A stretch of 48,340 nt of DNA from Enhydrobacter aerosaccus (GTDB lineage Bacteria > Pseudomonadota > Alphaproteobacteria > Reyranellales > Reyranellaceae): positions 1-48,340 of the forward strand of contig CAIMEE010000512.1 of assembly GCA_903839865.1 (NCBI GenBank). Direction: 5' to 3'. Positions 24,673 through 32,537 of the stretch are shown here, piece after piece. The position numbers and the translations under genes were made by a program. The notes beneath the pieces were generated by a model. The model had not been told where the DNA came from. It ran no database searches and was given only the letters and a program-made list of their open reading frames with translations. Position 1 is the stretch's first letter, and each line of letters opens with the position of its first letter.

Positions 24673-25023
24673 CTACTCGATGGGAACAAAGATAGAGTGG
24701 CGCAGCTTGCCTTCGATCGCCTTGGAACAGTGGCCCTTGCCACTGGTGTCTTCGACGAGGATCACTTCGCCCGCGCCGATGATGCGGGTCTCGCCGTCGC
24801 TGGCCGAGATCGCGACGCCGGCATCGAGATTGATGATGTACTGCCGGCGCGGCGCCGGATGCCATTCGTAATCGTAACTGCCGGGCGTCTCGCGGAAGAT
24901 GATGCCGGTCGCGGGCAGCGTCGCGGAGGTCTTGCCGCCGCGGCCTTCGTTCTTCCATTCGACTTCGATGTCACGGAAGTGAGTTTCGCCCTTTTCGTCG
25001 ACATAAAGGTTATGGATGCGCAT
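24673..25023 (-). CDS. Small cupin-domain protein
   Basis: A 116-residue protein starting MRIHNLYVDEKGETHFRDIE. 'ATGIIFRETPGSYDYEWHPAPRRQYIINLDAG' and 'GETRIIGAGEVILVEDTSGKGHCSKA' match the two beta-motifs of a single-domain cupin: the Trp-His-Pro and Gln-Tyr region, then G-x-G-x-v...D-x-x-G-x-G-H. The position-1 motif has one clear His and the second motif ends in His, so a metal may bind. ATG at 25023 is selected because it directly precedes the first strand; longer frames run into the divergent HAD gene. Likely a small isomerase or sensor working with the adjacent aminotransferase. Confidence 0.82.
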   Translation of the reverse strand: MRIHNLYVDEKGETHFRDIEVEWKNEGRGGKTSATLPATGIIFRETPGSYDYEWHPAPRRQYIINLDAGVAISASDGETRIIGAGEVILVEDTSGKGHCSKAIEGKLRHSIFVPIE

Positions 25024-25074
25024 GAATTTTTCTCCCCACTTGGACGTTTCCTCCGAACACACTAGAACGAAAGC

Positions 25075-25740
25075 ATGTTCAGGAAACCCGTCAAAGCCGC
25101 CCTTTTCGACATGGATGGCCTGCTGATCGACAGCGAGGCCGTGTACATCGTGGCCATGCAGGCCGCTGCCCGCCACTTCAAGCGCGAAATGACGCTCGAA
25201 TTCTGCCACTCGATGGTCGGCATACCCCGGGCCGAATGCAACGTCATGCTCCAGGAGCTCTACGGCGAGGGCTTCGACCTCGCGGAATTCCGCGGCGTCT
25301 ATTCCGCCAACGTGCAGCAGGCGATGGCGGCCGGCGTGCCGGTCAAATCGGGAGTTGTCGACGTGCTGACCCTGCTGGCCGAGCGCGGCGTGCCCTGCGG
25401 CGTGGCCACGTCGGCGTTGCGCGAGGTCGCCGAGAGCCACCTTGCCCGCGCGGGCCTGCGGCAGCACTTCGCCACCCTGGTCGCACGCGACGACGTCGAG
25501 CGCGCCAAGCCGTTCCCCGACATCTACCTCGAAGCCGCGCGGCGGATCGGCGTCCCGCCCGACAACTGCATCGCCTTCGAGGATTCGAGCCCCGGCCTCA
25601 CCGCCGCCCATGCCGCCGGCACGATGGCGATCATGGTGCCCGACATCCTCCAGCCCAGCGACGAGATCCGCGCCAAGGCCCTGCATGTCGCGCCGGATAT
25701 GGTCGCGGTCGAGCGGCTGCTGCGCGAGCACCTGAATTAG
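25075..25740 (+). CDS. HAD-superfamily hydrolase (beta-phosphoglucomutase/DOG-like)
   Basis: A 221-residue HAD phosphatase with nucleophile motif 'ALFDMDGLLIDSE' (D11, D13), helical cap with 'RHFKREMTLEFCHSMVGIPR', motif II Thr/Ser in 'GVATSALRE', motif III lysine in 'VERAKPFPDIYLEAA' (about K144) and motif IV 'CIAFEDSSPGLTAAHAAG'. Subfamily I cap size fits sugar- or glycolate-phosphate phosphatases. Divergent from the cupin gene with 51 bp between starts. Substrate not predictable. Confidence 0.9.
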   Translation: MFRKPVKAALFDMDGLLIDSEAVYIVAMQAAARHFKREMTLEFCHSMVGIPRAECNVMLQELYGEGFDLAEFRGVYSANVQQAMAAGVPVKSGVVDVLTLLAERGVPCGVATSALREVAESHLARAGLRQHFATLVARDDVERAKPFPDIYLEAARRIGVPPDNCIAFEDSSPGLTAAHAAGTMAIMVPDILQPSDEIRAKALHVAPDMVAVERLLREHLN

Positions 25741-25751
25741 AAAATCGGCGG

Positions 25752-25830
25752 CTCGCGAGGATCGGGATGAAAGCCTAACCCTGCTGCATCTTATCCCATT
25801 CCTCGCGAGGCCTCGCGAGGGGCTCGCGAG
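25752..25830. repeat. CTCGCGAG palindrome array
   Basis: The 8-bp palindrome CTCGCGAG occurs at 25752-25759, 25802-25809, 25812-25819 and 25823-25830; the last three are nearly tandem (period 10-11). The array lies between the HAD gene and the start of the AT-richer segment. It could be a protein-binding array, a terminator-like structure or a recombination remnant. Confidence 0.6.
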
Positions 25831-25899
25831 CCCGTGTGTTTCGCCAAGCGCACGTGCGGTCACGTGCAGCACCGTGGAACCACGTCGAAGACGGCCGTT

Positions 25900-26367
25900 C
25901 TAATGCCCATCGGCCTTAGCTGGAGAGGCGTTCGGGTAGTCAACGTGGCCGATATCGTAAAGTATCGAGAGACTTCCCACGACGTCGCTGCGAAAGAAGA
26001 TCGACGATATCGAGCGCACCGATATGCGAACGGTGTGAGCGTCAACTGCAACCACTTCTGGCAATTCGTCGCCACCGGGATCGTACTTGAAGATCGCGGT
26101 CTTTTCCTTCCTGCCCACCTCGGAGGCGAGAATCGTAATTGCATCGTCTTTGGCAATGACATCGCACGCCGTCTCATTGATTTCGAAGTCGTAGCCAGCC
26201 AAACCCGAGAGCGAACCTCGATTCCATGTTTGGCAAAAGTGCCCCGGGTAAACCCAGCCTATGACAAAGCTCAGAATTGGCTGTAGCGGATAGACAACGC
26301 AGAGCATCGCTATCAACACCAAACCAATGCCGAGAAATAGTCGGAGACGCGAGCTCAATGAGTTCAT
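25900..26367 (-). CDS. Hypothetical membrane-anchored protein, candidate immunity protein
   Basis: A 155-residue protein I do not recognise by family. A hydrophobic segment at residues about 9-38 ('LFLGIGLVLIAMLCVVYPL' plus following residues) forms one or two membrane spans, and the rest ('YDFEINETACDVIAKDDAITILASE', 'TVRISVRSISSIFF') looks like a small beta-rich domain, likely periplasmic. It has two Cys in the soluble part (C45 and C68). It lies directly downstream, same strand, of the frameshifted toxin-like gene, with 104 bp between, in the AT-richer segment. That arrangement suggests an immunity protein acting at the membrane or in the periplasm; this is inference only. Codon choice is less GC-biased than neighbours. 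Confidence 0.6.
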   Translation of the reverse strand: MNSLSSRLRLFLGIGLVLIAMLCVVYPLQPILSFVIGWVYPGHFCQTWNRGSLSGLAGYDFEINETACDVIAKDDAITILASEVGRKEKTAIFKYDPGGDELPEVVAVDAHTVRISVRSISSIFFRSDVVGSLSILYDIGHVDYPNASPAKADGH

Positions 26368-26471
26368 CCTGGTCTCACACGGTTGGAAGCAGTGACGATG
26401 GCCGCGTCAACCGTTTACATCAATAGAAATATTGTTCAGAATACATCTATAGGTTGACTCACCTGCCGCAT

Positions 26472-27156
26472 CTAAGGAAACGCTCGTCGGTCGAACACGC
26501 CGCTCTTTCCGATATTGTAGCCGGCGACAATGAACTCGGCCGCCCTGGGGTCCAAACCATATGGCTGATCCGGTCGAGCATTGCTGGAGAAGTGCCGCGC
26601 ATACTCGCCCGCCTCCTTCAAAGTTTCTTCCAAGGTCATACCAGCCTGGTGTGCAAACAAGCCAACGTTGACATTCGAGACGTTGCGGAACTGCGGCTTC
26701 TGAGCAAAGCCGAAGATGTGGCCAAACACCTGATTTCCTTCGCGTTGATAGTCGTACTTGCCGCCAGTACCGATATTCCTGAAGTAATCCCGAAGAATAA
26801 TTTGCCCTGCGGTCTCTCGGGTCAGAGGATCCATGCTGAGCTTCCGATAGGTTTGAGCAGTGTCTCTGCCCGCTTTGGCAACGTCGCTCAGATCGAAGAC
26901 AGGCGACATCAAATTGCCGGTCGCTGAATGGCGGTCGGGCACTCGAGCCCCATCCGGCAGCTCCACAGCCACCCCCTGTCCATCCTGCGTCGGCTGCCGT
27001 GCAAGCTGTACGTCGTCGTGCGACGTTTCAGGATTGGTTCCCCCCCGACACGCGAACAAGGTTTTGATCGGCCCCAGTCAGCAGTGTTGAAGAGTCCGCC
27101 GCGTCGGAAGGCGGGACGTAGGCGTTTCGTTTGTTGAAAGGTGAAAAGATGCCCAT
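26472..27156 (-). pseudogene. Polymorphic toxin type 44-like protein, frameshifted at a G7 tract
   Basis: Reading from the ATG at 27154-27156, with a perfect AAGGAG (27163-27168) 6 nt upstream, gives MGIFSPFNKRNAYVPP...NLVRVSGG and then a stop at 27028-27030. Removing one base from the run of seven G (27040-27046, C on the plus strand) joins this to a 195-codon frame that continues to 26472, for about 227 residues. The joined protein contains 'LPDGARVPDRHSATGNLMSP', 'GGKYDYQREG', 'NVNVGLFAHQAG', 'LKEAGEYA' and 'GLDPRAAEFIVAGY'. These follow the order and spacing I know for the Ntox44 (bacterial toxin 44) domain. No signal peptide or delivery domain is present. Either a pseudogene, a phase-variable gene, or a sequencing error in the homopolymer; the membrane protein downstream may be its immunity partner. 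Confidence 0.55.
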
Positions 27157-27327
27157 GGATGTCTCCTTGTGCGACCATCCCTACTGCCATGGGTCGGAAT
27201 TCCCTATTACGGTCGCTACTGGCGCTAAAATGCTGTTCTGCCTGAAACGGATGGATGTCGCTTGGCATCGCCTCCCACACTTTCGGAGGCTCCCACGGAC
27301 AATTTTCCGGCCTTCCCGGCCGTCGCC

Positions 27328-27909
27328 CTACCGCGTTGCCAGACCGGCGTTGCGCGCAGTGCGGCCGTCGACCGGCGTGCAGGCGCTGCCTTGGCAGAGC
27401 TCGGCCTTGTCGGTGTAGAAGTACATCATCCACTTGTTGCTCGGCAGGTGGATCCACTTCTCCATCAGCGTCTGGTCGACGTCGGGCACACGATGGACGA
27501 TCCAGTCCCGCAGCTTCTGCGGCGCTTCCGGCAGCAGGCCGCCGCCGCTCGAGTAGTTGCCGTGCAGGCCCACCCGCGAATTCGGCCCGTCCAGCGTGCG
27601 ATCGACACCGCCCAACCACATGCGCGAGCAGGAGGAGGCGCAACGTCCGCGGATCACCGTCGCGAGCCCGCGCGCGCGGACCAGGTCGCCGACGCAGTAG
27701 CCCGCCCGCGCATCGCCACCGCCCGAATTGGTGAGCACAATGCGCTTGATCGCGGTCCGCGACAGCAGCGCCTCGAGATCGGTGCATTCGGAACCCACGA
27801 CCGAGCCCGACAGGGTGACTGCGTCACCCTCGACCTTCATGTCCATCGCCCGCGCCGGCGCAAGAGCGGAAAGGACAAGCAGCGCGGCGGCTAGAACTTC
27901 TCGACCCAC
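27328..27909 (-). CDS. Periplasmic ClpP/crotonase-like fold protein
   Basis: A 193-residue exported protein: signal 'VGREVLAAALLVLSALAPARA', then 'MDMKVEGDAVTLSGSVVGSE', 'AIKRIVLTNSGGGDARAGYCVGDLVRARG' (the G-G-G-D oxyanion region), 'VIRGRCASSCSRMWLGG' with the presumed catalytic Ser of the S-S-C motif, and 'SRVGLHGNYSSGG'. These are landmarks of ClpP-like periplasmic proteins whose enzymatic role is not established. I chose the GTG at 27909 because GGAGGT lies 6 nt upstream and the signal peptide follows at once. This start lies 19 bp inside the SDR gene's 3' end, so translation is coupled. Ends in the typical 'PVDGRTARNAGLATR'. Confidence 0.78.
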   Translation of the reverse strand: MGREVLAAALLVLSALAPARAMDMKVEGDAVTLSGSVVGSECTDLEALLSRTAIKRIVLTNSGGGDARAGYCVGDLVRARGLATVIRGRCASSCSRMWLGGVDRTLDGPNSRVGLHGNYSSGGGLLPEAPQKLRDWIVHRVPDVDQTLMEKWIHLPSNKWMMYFYTDKAELCQGSACTPVDGRTARNAGLATR

Positions 27910-28592
27910 GGGCGCACCTCCACCTCCCAGCTCCAGGCGCTGCGGTGCTGCATCAGGGTGCTCCAGTAGACATCGGCGATGGCGTCGGGATCGAGCAGGC
28001 TGTCGGGCGCGTCGGCCGGCACCGGGCGCGCGGCGCTGCGGATGCCGCCGTCGATCACGAAGTGCGCCACGTGCACACCCTTGGGACTGAGCTCCCGCGC
28101 CATCGATTGCGCGAGGCCACGCAGTGCGAACTTGCCCATGGCGAAGGTGGCCGACAAGGCGAAGCCCTTCACGCCGGCCGTGGCGCCTGAGAGCAGGATC
28201 GCGCCGTGGCCTTTGGGCACCATGCGTTTGGCAGCCTGTTGCGAGACCAGGAAGGCGCCGAAGGCGCTGATCTCGATGGCGCGCTTCACGTCCTCGGGGG
28301 CCAAGTCGACGATCGAGCCACGCACGCGCGAGCTTGCGTTGTAGACCACGATATCGGGGGCGCCCGACCTGGCCTCGATCGCGTCGAAGAGGGCTGCAAC
28401 ATCCGTCGCATCGGCGGCGTTGCACTTGTGGACCTGCGCGCCCGTCTCCTGGGCGAGCGCCGCCAGCTTGTCCGTGGTGCGCGAGGCGATCGTTACCTTG
28501 AGGCCGTTCCTGGCGAACAGCCGGGCCAACGAGGCACTGAGGCCGGGGCCGGTGCCCACGATCAGGGCGGAGGTGTACTTGGGCTTTTCCAT
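27891..28592 (-). CDS. Divergent SDR-family protein lacking the catalytic Tyr
   Basis: A 233-residue short-chain dehydrogenase/reductase relative. The cofactor loop reads 'VGTGPGLSASLARLFA' (residues 12-27), a variant of TGxxxGxG, followed by 'IASRTTDKL' and 'NAADATDV', then 'VYNASSRVRGS' in place of NNAG. The active-site segment is 'LLSGATAGVKG.....TFAMGKFALRGLAQ': Ser and Lys of the YxxxK motif are kept, but the Tyr is Phe. Some SDR subgroups share this Phe, so it may be family-wide rather than a local loss. The protein may be a reductase with an alternative acid or a non-catalytic binding protein. Cytoplasmic; precedes the ClpP-like gene in an overlapping pair. Confidence 0.84.
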   Translation of the reverse strand: MEKPKYTSALIVGTGPGLSASLARLFARNGLKVTIASRTTDKLAALAQETGAQVHKCNAADATDVAALFDAIEARSGAPDIVVYNASSRVRGSIVDLAPEDVKRAIEISAFGAFLVSQQAAKRMVPKGHGAILLSGATAGVKGFALSATFAMGKFALRGLAQSMARELSPKGVHVAHFVIDGGIRSAARPVPADAPDSLLDPDAIADVYWSTLMQHRSAWSWEVEVRPWVEKF

Positions 28593-28661
28593 CGGGGCGG
28601 CCTCGTTGTTCGGGTGGGATCAGAGGTATAGGCTAGACGAACTCTCGGGAAAGGAAATGCC

Positions 28662-29333
28662 ATGGACACAAACGCGCCCGTCGCCCGCATCGACGTGATT
28701 TCCGACGCCATCTGCCCATGGTGCTACATCGGCAAGCGCAACCTCGAAGGGGCGCTGAAGATCCTGGCCGCCGAAGGGCTTCACTTCAGCGTGATGTGGC
28801 ATCCTTTCCAGCTCAATCCCGACATGCCGGCCGAGGGCGTCGAACGCAAAGCCTATCGCGAAGCCAAGTTCGGCGGCCCCGAAAAGGCCAAGGCGATCGA
28901 CGAGCGCATCACTGCCACCGCCGCGACCGTGGGCCTCGAGTTCCACCTCGACCGGCTGACGCGCACACCGAACACCGTGAACGCCCATCGGCTGATCCGC
29001 ATGGCCGGGCAGGAAGGCGTGCAGGACGCCGTCGTCGAAGCGCTGTTCAAGGCCTACTTCTGCGAGGGCGCGGACATTGGCGCCCCCGAGATCCTGGCCG
29101 GTGTCGGCGGCACGGGCGGGCTCGATCCCGATGCCGTATTCAAGATGCTGAAGGGCGACGAGCATCGCCGCGAGGTTCTGGGCGGCGACCAGATGGCGCG
29201 CAACGCCGGCATCCAGGGTGTGCCGAGCTTCGCGCTGCAGGGCCACGTGCTGTTCTCCGGCGCCCAGCCGCCCGAAGAGATGGCCAAGGCCTTCAGCCAT
29301 GCCTGGGGCATCCTGAAGAACCAGGCGGCCTAG
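28662..29333 (+). CDS. DsbA-family oxidoreductase (FrnE-like)
   Basis: A 223-residue thioredoxin-fold protein of the FrnE/2-hydroxychromene-2-carboxylate isomerase group. 'ISDAICPWCYIGKRNLE' has CPWC at residues 18-21, with the helical insertion 'LTRTPNTVNAHRLIRMAGQEG' and the cis-Pro loop 'GIQGVPSFALQG' near 188-199. No signal peptide is present, so it is cytoplasmic, as is usual for FrnE. The CPWC pair suggests disulfide or glutathione chemistry. ATG at 28662 follows a GGAAAGG-like site. Ends 6 bp before the convergent AsmA gene. Confidence 0.9.
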   Translation: MDTNAPVARIDVISDAICPWCYIGKRNLEGALKILAAEGLHFSVMWHPFQLNPDMPAEGVERKAYREAKFGGPEKAKAIDERITATAATVGLEFHLDRLTRTPNTVNAHRLIRMAGQEGVQDAVVEALFKAYFCEGADIGAPEILAGVGGTGGLDPDAVFKMLKGDEHRREVLGGDQMARNAGIQGVPSFALQGHVLFSGAQPPEEMAKAFSHAWGILKNQAA

Positions 29334-29339
29334 CCGCCG

Positions 29340-32300
29340 CTACTTCGATTCAGCCGAGATATCCGGCGAGGAGAGCTTGCCGGTGACCTTGGCCACGTAC
29401 TGACGATTGCCGGTGGTCACGCTGATCGTCGTATTGGTCGTGCCGTCGGCCATGCGGTTCTGTCCGGAGATGACCGCGGTCGCGCCGGCACCTTGCACGG
29501 TCTGATCCTGCAGGACGATGGTCCCGCCCCCTAGCACCACGCCGCCCGACACCGTGTTCTCATGATTGATGAAGCCCGACAGGATGGCCCGGTCGAACGC
29601 CAGTGTGTCGCTGAAGATGCTGCCGAGGCCGGTCGCGAACTGCGCGAACGACTGCGCGCTGCCGGACATGCCCGCGCGCACGGTGCCGCTCACCGTCGTG
29701 GCGGTCGACAGGCTTTCGCGCAGCTCCGCCGCCGAAGCGCCCTTGCCCGTGAGGCGGATGCCGCGCGCATCGAGCTTGCCGTCGACGGTGATGCGGCGGG
29801 ATGACGTGCCGAAGCCATTGTCGCCCACCGTGCCGCGCAGCAGTTCATCGACGTGGATTCCAAGAAGAGTGCCGCTGGCATCGACGCCAAGCGCGGGGCC
29901 CGACGCATCGATCACGCCCGCGAAATCGACCGCGCCCTTGTAGAACTGTCCGGTCAGCTTGTTGATCCTGAACACGCCCCGGGCGAGCGTGGCATCGAGA
30001 TCGGCGTAGTCGACGGTCAGCGCCGCCATCGACATCGCCTTGGCTGAGACAATCAAGGTGGCATCGAACGAGCGGATCGCCGTCAGGTTGATCGGTTTCG
30101 GTGTGGCCTTGCGCGCCGGCTGGGCGTGACGGACTTCGGATGGCGCTTCGTCGGGAGAAAGCGGCGCCGGCGCGGAGTCGTCCTCGATGCCGAGCAGCGC
30201 GTCGATATCCAGCGTCTTGGGCACGTTCAATCTGGCCGCCAGCCTCGGGCGCTTGCCGAGTGTGGCGTCGAGGGTGCCGTTCATGTCGCTGCCGCGAATC
30301 GCCAGATCGCCGGTGAAGGCCGCGCGATCGGAGTTGCCCTTGAGCGCACCGCTCGCCGTGAGCGGCCCGAGGCTGCCGGTCGCGTGCCCGCTGGCCACCG
30401 ACACGAACTTGCCGGCATCCGCCGTCTGCAGGTGGAACGTCCGAAAATCGAACGGGACGGGATCGGCGAAGCCCAGCGTGCCGGCGATCCGCGCATCGGT
30501 GTCGAGCACATGCACCGCGACATCGCGCAGGGTCACCGATTCGCGCGTGCCGGCCGCGGCGCCGCTGGCCGTGCCGGGCCCGATCGTGCCGTTCATGAAT
30601 TTCGGCAGACCCGCGTAGTCGAGCAGTTTGTCGGTGTCGGGCGAGGCGACCGTGAAGGAGAGGTCAAAGCGCGGCGCGGCGCCGTAATCCGCCACCAGGC
30701 CGTTCAGGCCGAGCTTGGCGCCCAGCAGATTGGCCACCCGCAGGTCCCGCAGCTTCAACAAATCGTTGGTCAGCGTGACACCGCCCGTCACGCCGGTCAT
30801 CGTCTGGCCGCGATAGACGAGATTGCGGATGTCGAGCTTGAGGCCAAGGCTCGGAGCATCCTTGGGAAGGTCTGCCGGCATCCTGGCCGTGGCCGCCGCC
30901 GCAGCCGACGACGGAGGCGGGTCGGACTCCGCGGTCGTGCGCGATTTCGGGATGTAGTCGTCGAGGTTGAACTTCTCCATGCCGATGTTGAGCGCGGCAC
31001 TGAACGGAACCTTGAGGGACAGCATACCGGCGATGGTGCCCGGCACATCGTCGAGCATGAAGGTGCCGTCGCTTAGATCGAGCGCGCCGGCCTTGGTCGC
31101 GAGCTTTCCGTCGATCACCAGCTTCTCGAGCCGCCCGGGCGGAATGCCCGAGATGTCGACGCCCAGCCAACGGAAAGTCTCACGTAGATGCGGGCCCGCT
31201 GCCTTGAGCGTGCCTCTGGCCGCATCGATATCGATCGTCATGCCGCCCGGCAGCGCGGCCTTGAGCTGGGGAGCCGTGGCCACGCCCTTCTGCATGGCAA
31301 TGACAGCGGACAGGTCGCGGATCGTCTCGCCGTTGTAGATCGCCTCGGCGATCTGAAGGCTGAGATCGGCATCTATCCTCGACCAGGGTGACGGCCCGAC
31401 CACCGCCGCCGCTGCCTTCGCCGCCGCGGCCTCCGGTGTCGGCGCCGTGACGACGGCCTTCACCGGATCGGCCGTGAAATCCATCGGCCGGGCGAAGATC
31501 TTCACCCACTTGTCGATGTCGAGGCGGGTGAGTGCCAGTTTTCCGCTCACGGCAGGAGTTGCGCCGAGCGTGAGCTTCACGCTGCCCTTGGCGTCGTCCT
31601 TGCCCATCGACATCTCGAAGTCCGTGGCGGCCAGATGATCGGGGCCGGTGTCGATGTCGCCCTCGAAGGAAAAGCGGCCGGCGCCGGAGGTGTCGAAGGC
31701 AGGTTTGGCGACACCGATGGCGCCGGACACCGCAGTCACGAAATCGCTGAGCACGCCGGTCTTCAGCGAGACATGGCCCTGGATCTTCGTATCGAGCCGG
31801 ACCCCCGCGATGCCACCCTTGAAGTCGAGTTCGCCGCTCGAGACCTTGAGATTGAGCCGCGCCCTGTGACCCGCCGGCGTGTTCTCCCCCACCGCCACGT
31901 CGATCTTGAGCGGTACGCCGTTCACCGTGGCATCGCCGTCGATCTCAAAGGGGCCCTCGAAGGAGCGCACCGTGGCGCCGGCATTCACGTTTTCGGCTTT
32001 GAACACCGATTTGGTCTCAGGATTGGTATAAGTGATCGTGCCTCGCACGATCTGCAGGCGGCCGATGGCAAGGTGGAAGCCGCCGCTCGGCGCTCCCTCC
32101 GCCTGCTGCGCATTCTCGCCGGGCCCGAATTCCCAGTTCGGGATTCCCTTCGCGTCGGTCTCGAGCACGATCGTCGGCTGGTAGAGCGTGAGCGTGCCGA
32201 CCTCGACCCTCCCCTTGAGCAGCGCACTCCAGGACGGACGCACGGAAACCCAGCGCACGTCGATCATCTGCGCCCCCTTGGCGCCCACGGCATTGGCGAA

Positions 32301-32528
32301 GCGCACGGTGCCCGCGCCCACGCCCGGCACCGGGAACATGCGCAGGCGCATCGGCCCGTCGATGACCAGCTCGCGGCCCGTGGCCTCGCGCACCGCCTGG
32401 ATCAGGCCGGGCTTGTAGGCCTCGACATTGACCAGTCCGGGAACGCTCGACAGCAGGGCAACAATTACGCCCATCACCGCGACCGCGATCAGACCGATCT
32501 CCAGCCAGCGAATACGCGTGCGTGTCAT
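29340..32528 (-). CDS. AsmA family protein
   Basis: A 1062-residue inner-membrane-anchored protein. One N-terminal span ('EIGLIAVAVMGVIVALL', residues about 11-27) is followed by the AsmA signature 'VNVEAYKPGLIQAVREATGRELVIDGPM' region, with long repetitive beta-rich stretches in between (many 'GSVKLTLGATPAVSGKLALTRLD'-like segments), and the AsmA_2-type end, for example 'DFAGVIDASGPALGVDASGT'. AsmA/YhjG-type proteins form long periplasmic bridge structures involved in lipid transfer and outer-membrane biogenesis. Alone on the minus strand; the convergent DsbA-like gene ends 6 bp away and a permease gene ends 9 bp upstream. Confidence 0.9.
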   Translation of the reverse strand: MTRTRIRWLEIGLIAVAVMGVIVALLSSVPGLVNVEAYKPGLIQAVREATGRELVIDGPMRLRMFPVPGVGAGTVRFANAVGAKGAQMIDVRWVSVRPSWSALLKGRVEVGTLTLYQPTIVLETDAKGIPNWEFGPGENAQQAEGAPSGGFHLAIGRLQIVRGTITYTNPETKSVFKAENVNAGATVRSFEGPFEIDGDATVNGVPLKIDVAVGENTPAGHRARLNLKVSSGELDFKGGIAGVRLDTKIQGHVSLKTGVLSDFVTAVSGAIGVAKPAFDTSGAGRFSFEGDIDTGPDHLAATDFEMSMGKDDAKGSVKLTLGATPAVSGKLALTRLDIDKWVKIFARPMDFTADPVKAVVTAPTPEAAAAKAAAAVVGPSPWSRIDADLSLQIAEAIYNGETIRDLSAVIAMQKGVATAPQLKAALPGGMTIDIDAARGTLKAAGPHLRETFRWLGVDISGIPPGRLEKLVIDGKLATKAGALDLSDGTFMLDDVPGTIAGMLSLKVPFSAALNIGMEKFNLDDYIPKSRTTAESDPPPSSAAAAATARMPADLPKDAPSLGLKLDIRNLVYRGQTMTGVTGGVTLTNDLLKLRDLRVANLLGAKLGLNGLVADYGAAPRFDLSFTVASPDTDKLLDYAGLPKFMNGTIGPGTASGAAAGTRESVTLRDVAVHVLDTDARIAGTLGFADPVPFDFRTFHLQTADAGKFVSVASGHATGSLGPLTASGALKGNSDRAAFTGDLAIRGSDMNGTLDATLGKRPRLAARLNVPKTLDIDALLGIEDDSAPAPLSPDEAPSEVRHAQPARKATPKPINLTAIRSFDATLIVSAKAMSMAALTVDYADLDATLARGVFRINKLTGQFYKGAVDFAGVIDASGPALGVDASGTLLGIHVDELLRGTVGDNGFGTSSRRITVDGKLDARGIRLTGKGASAAELRESLSTATTVSGTVRAGMSGSAQSFAQFATGLGSIFSDTLAFDRAILSGFINHENTVSGGVVLGGGTIVLQDQTVQGAGATAVISGQNRMADGTTNTTISVTTGNRQYVAKVTGKLSSPDISAESK

Positions 32529-32537
32529 CGATACCCT

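Noticed and set aside
27040..27046. Programmed ribosomal frameshifting at the G7 tract
   Set aside because: No downstream pseudoknot or stop-codon arrangement typical of programmed shifting was evident; slippage mutation, decay or sequencing error explain it more simply.
27308..27322. CGGCC/GGCCG hairpin after the ClpP-like gene as a terminator
   Set aside because: No U-run follows on the relevant strand; not enough to call.
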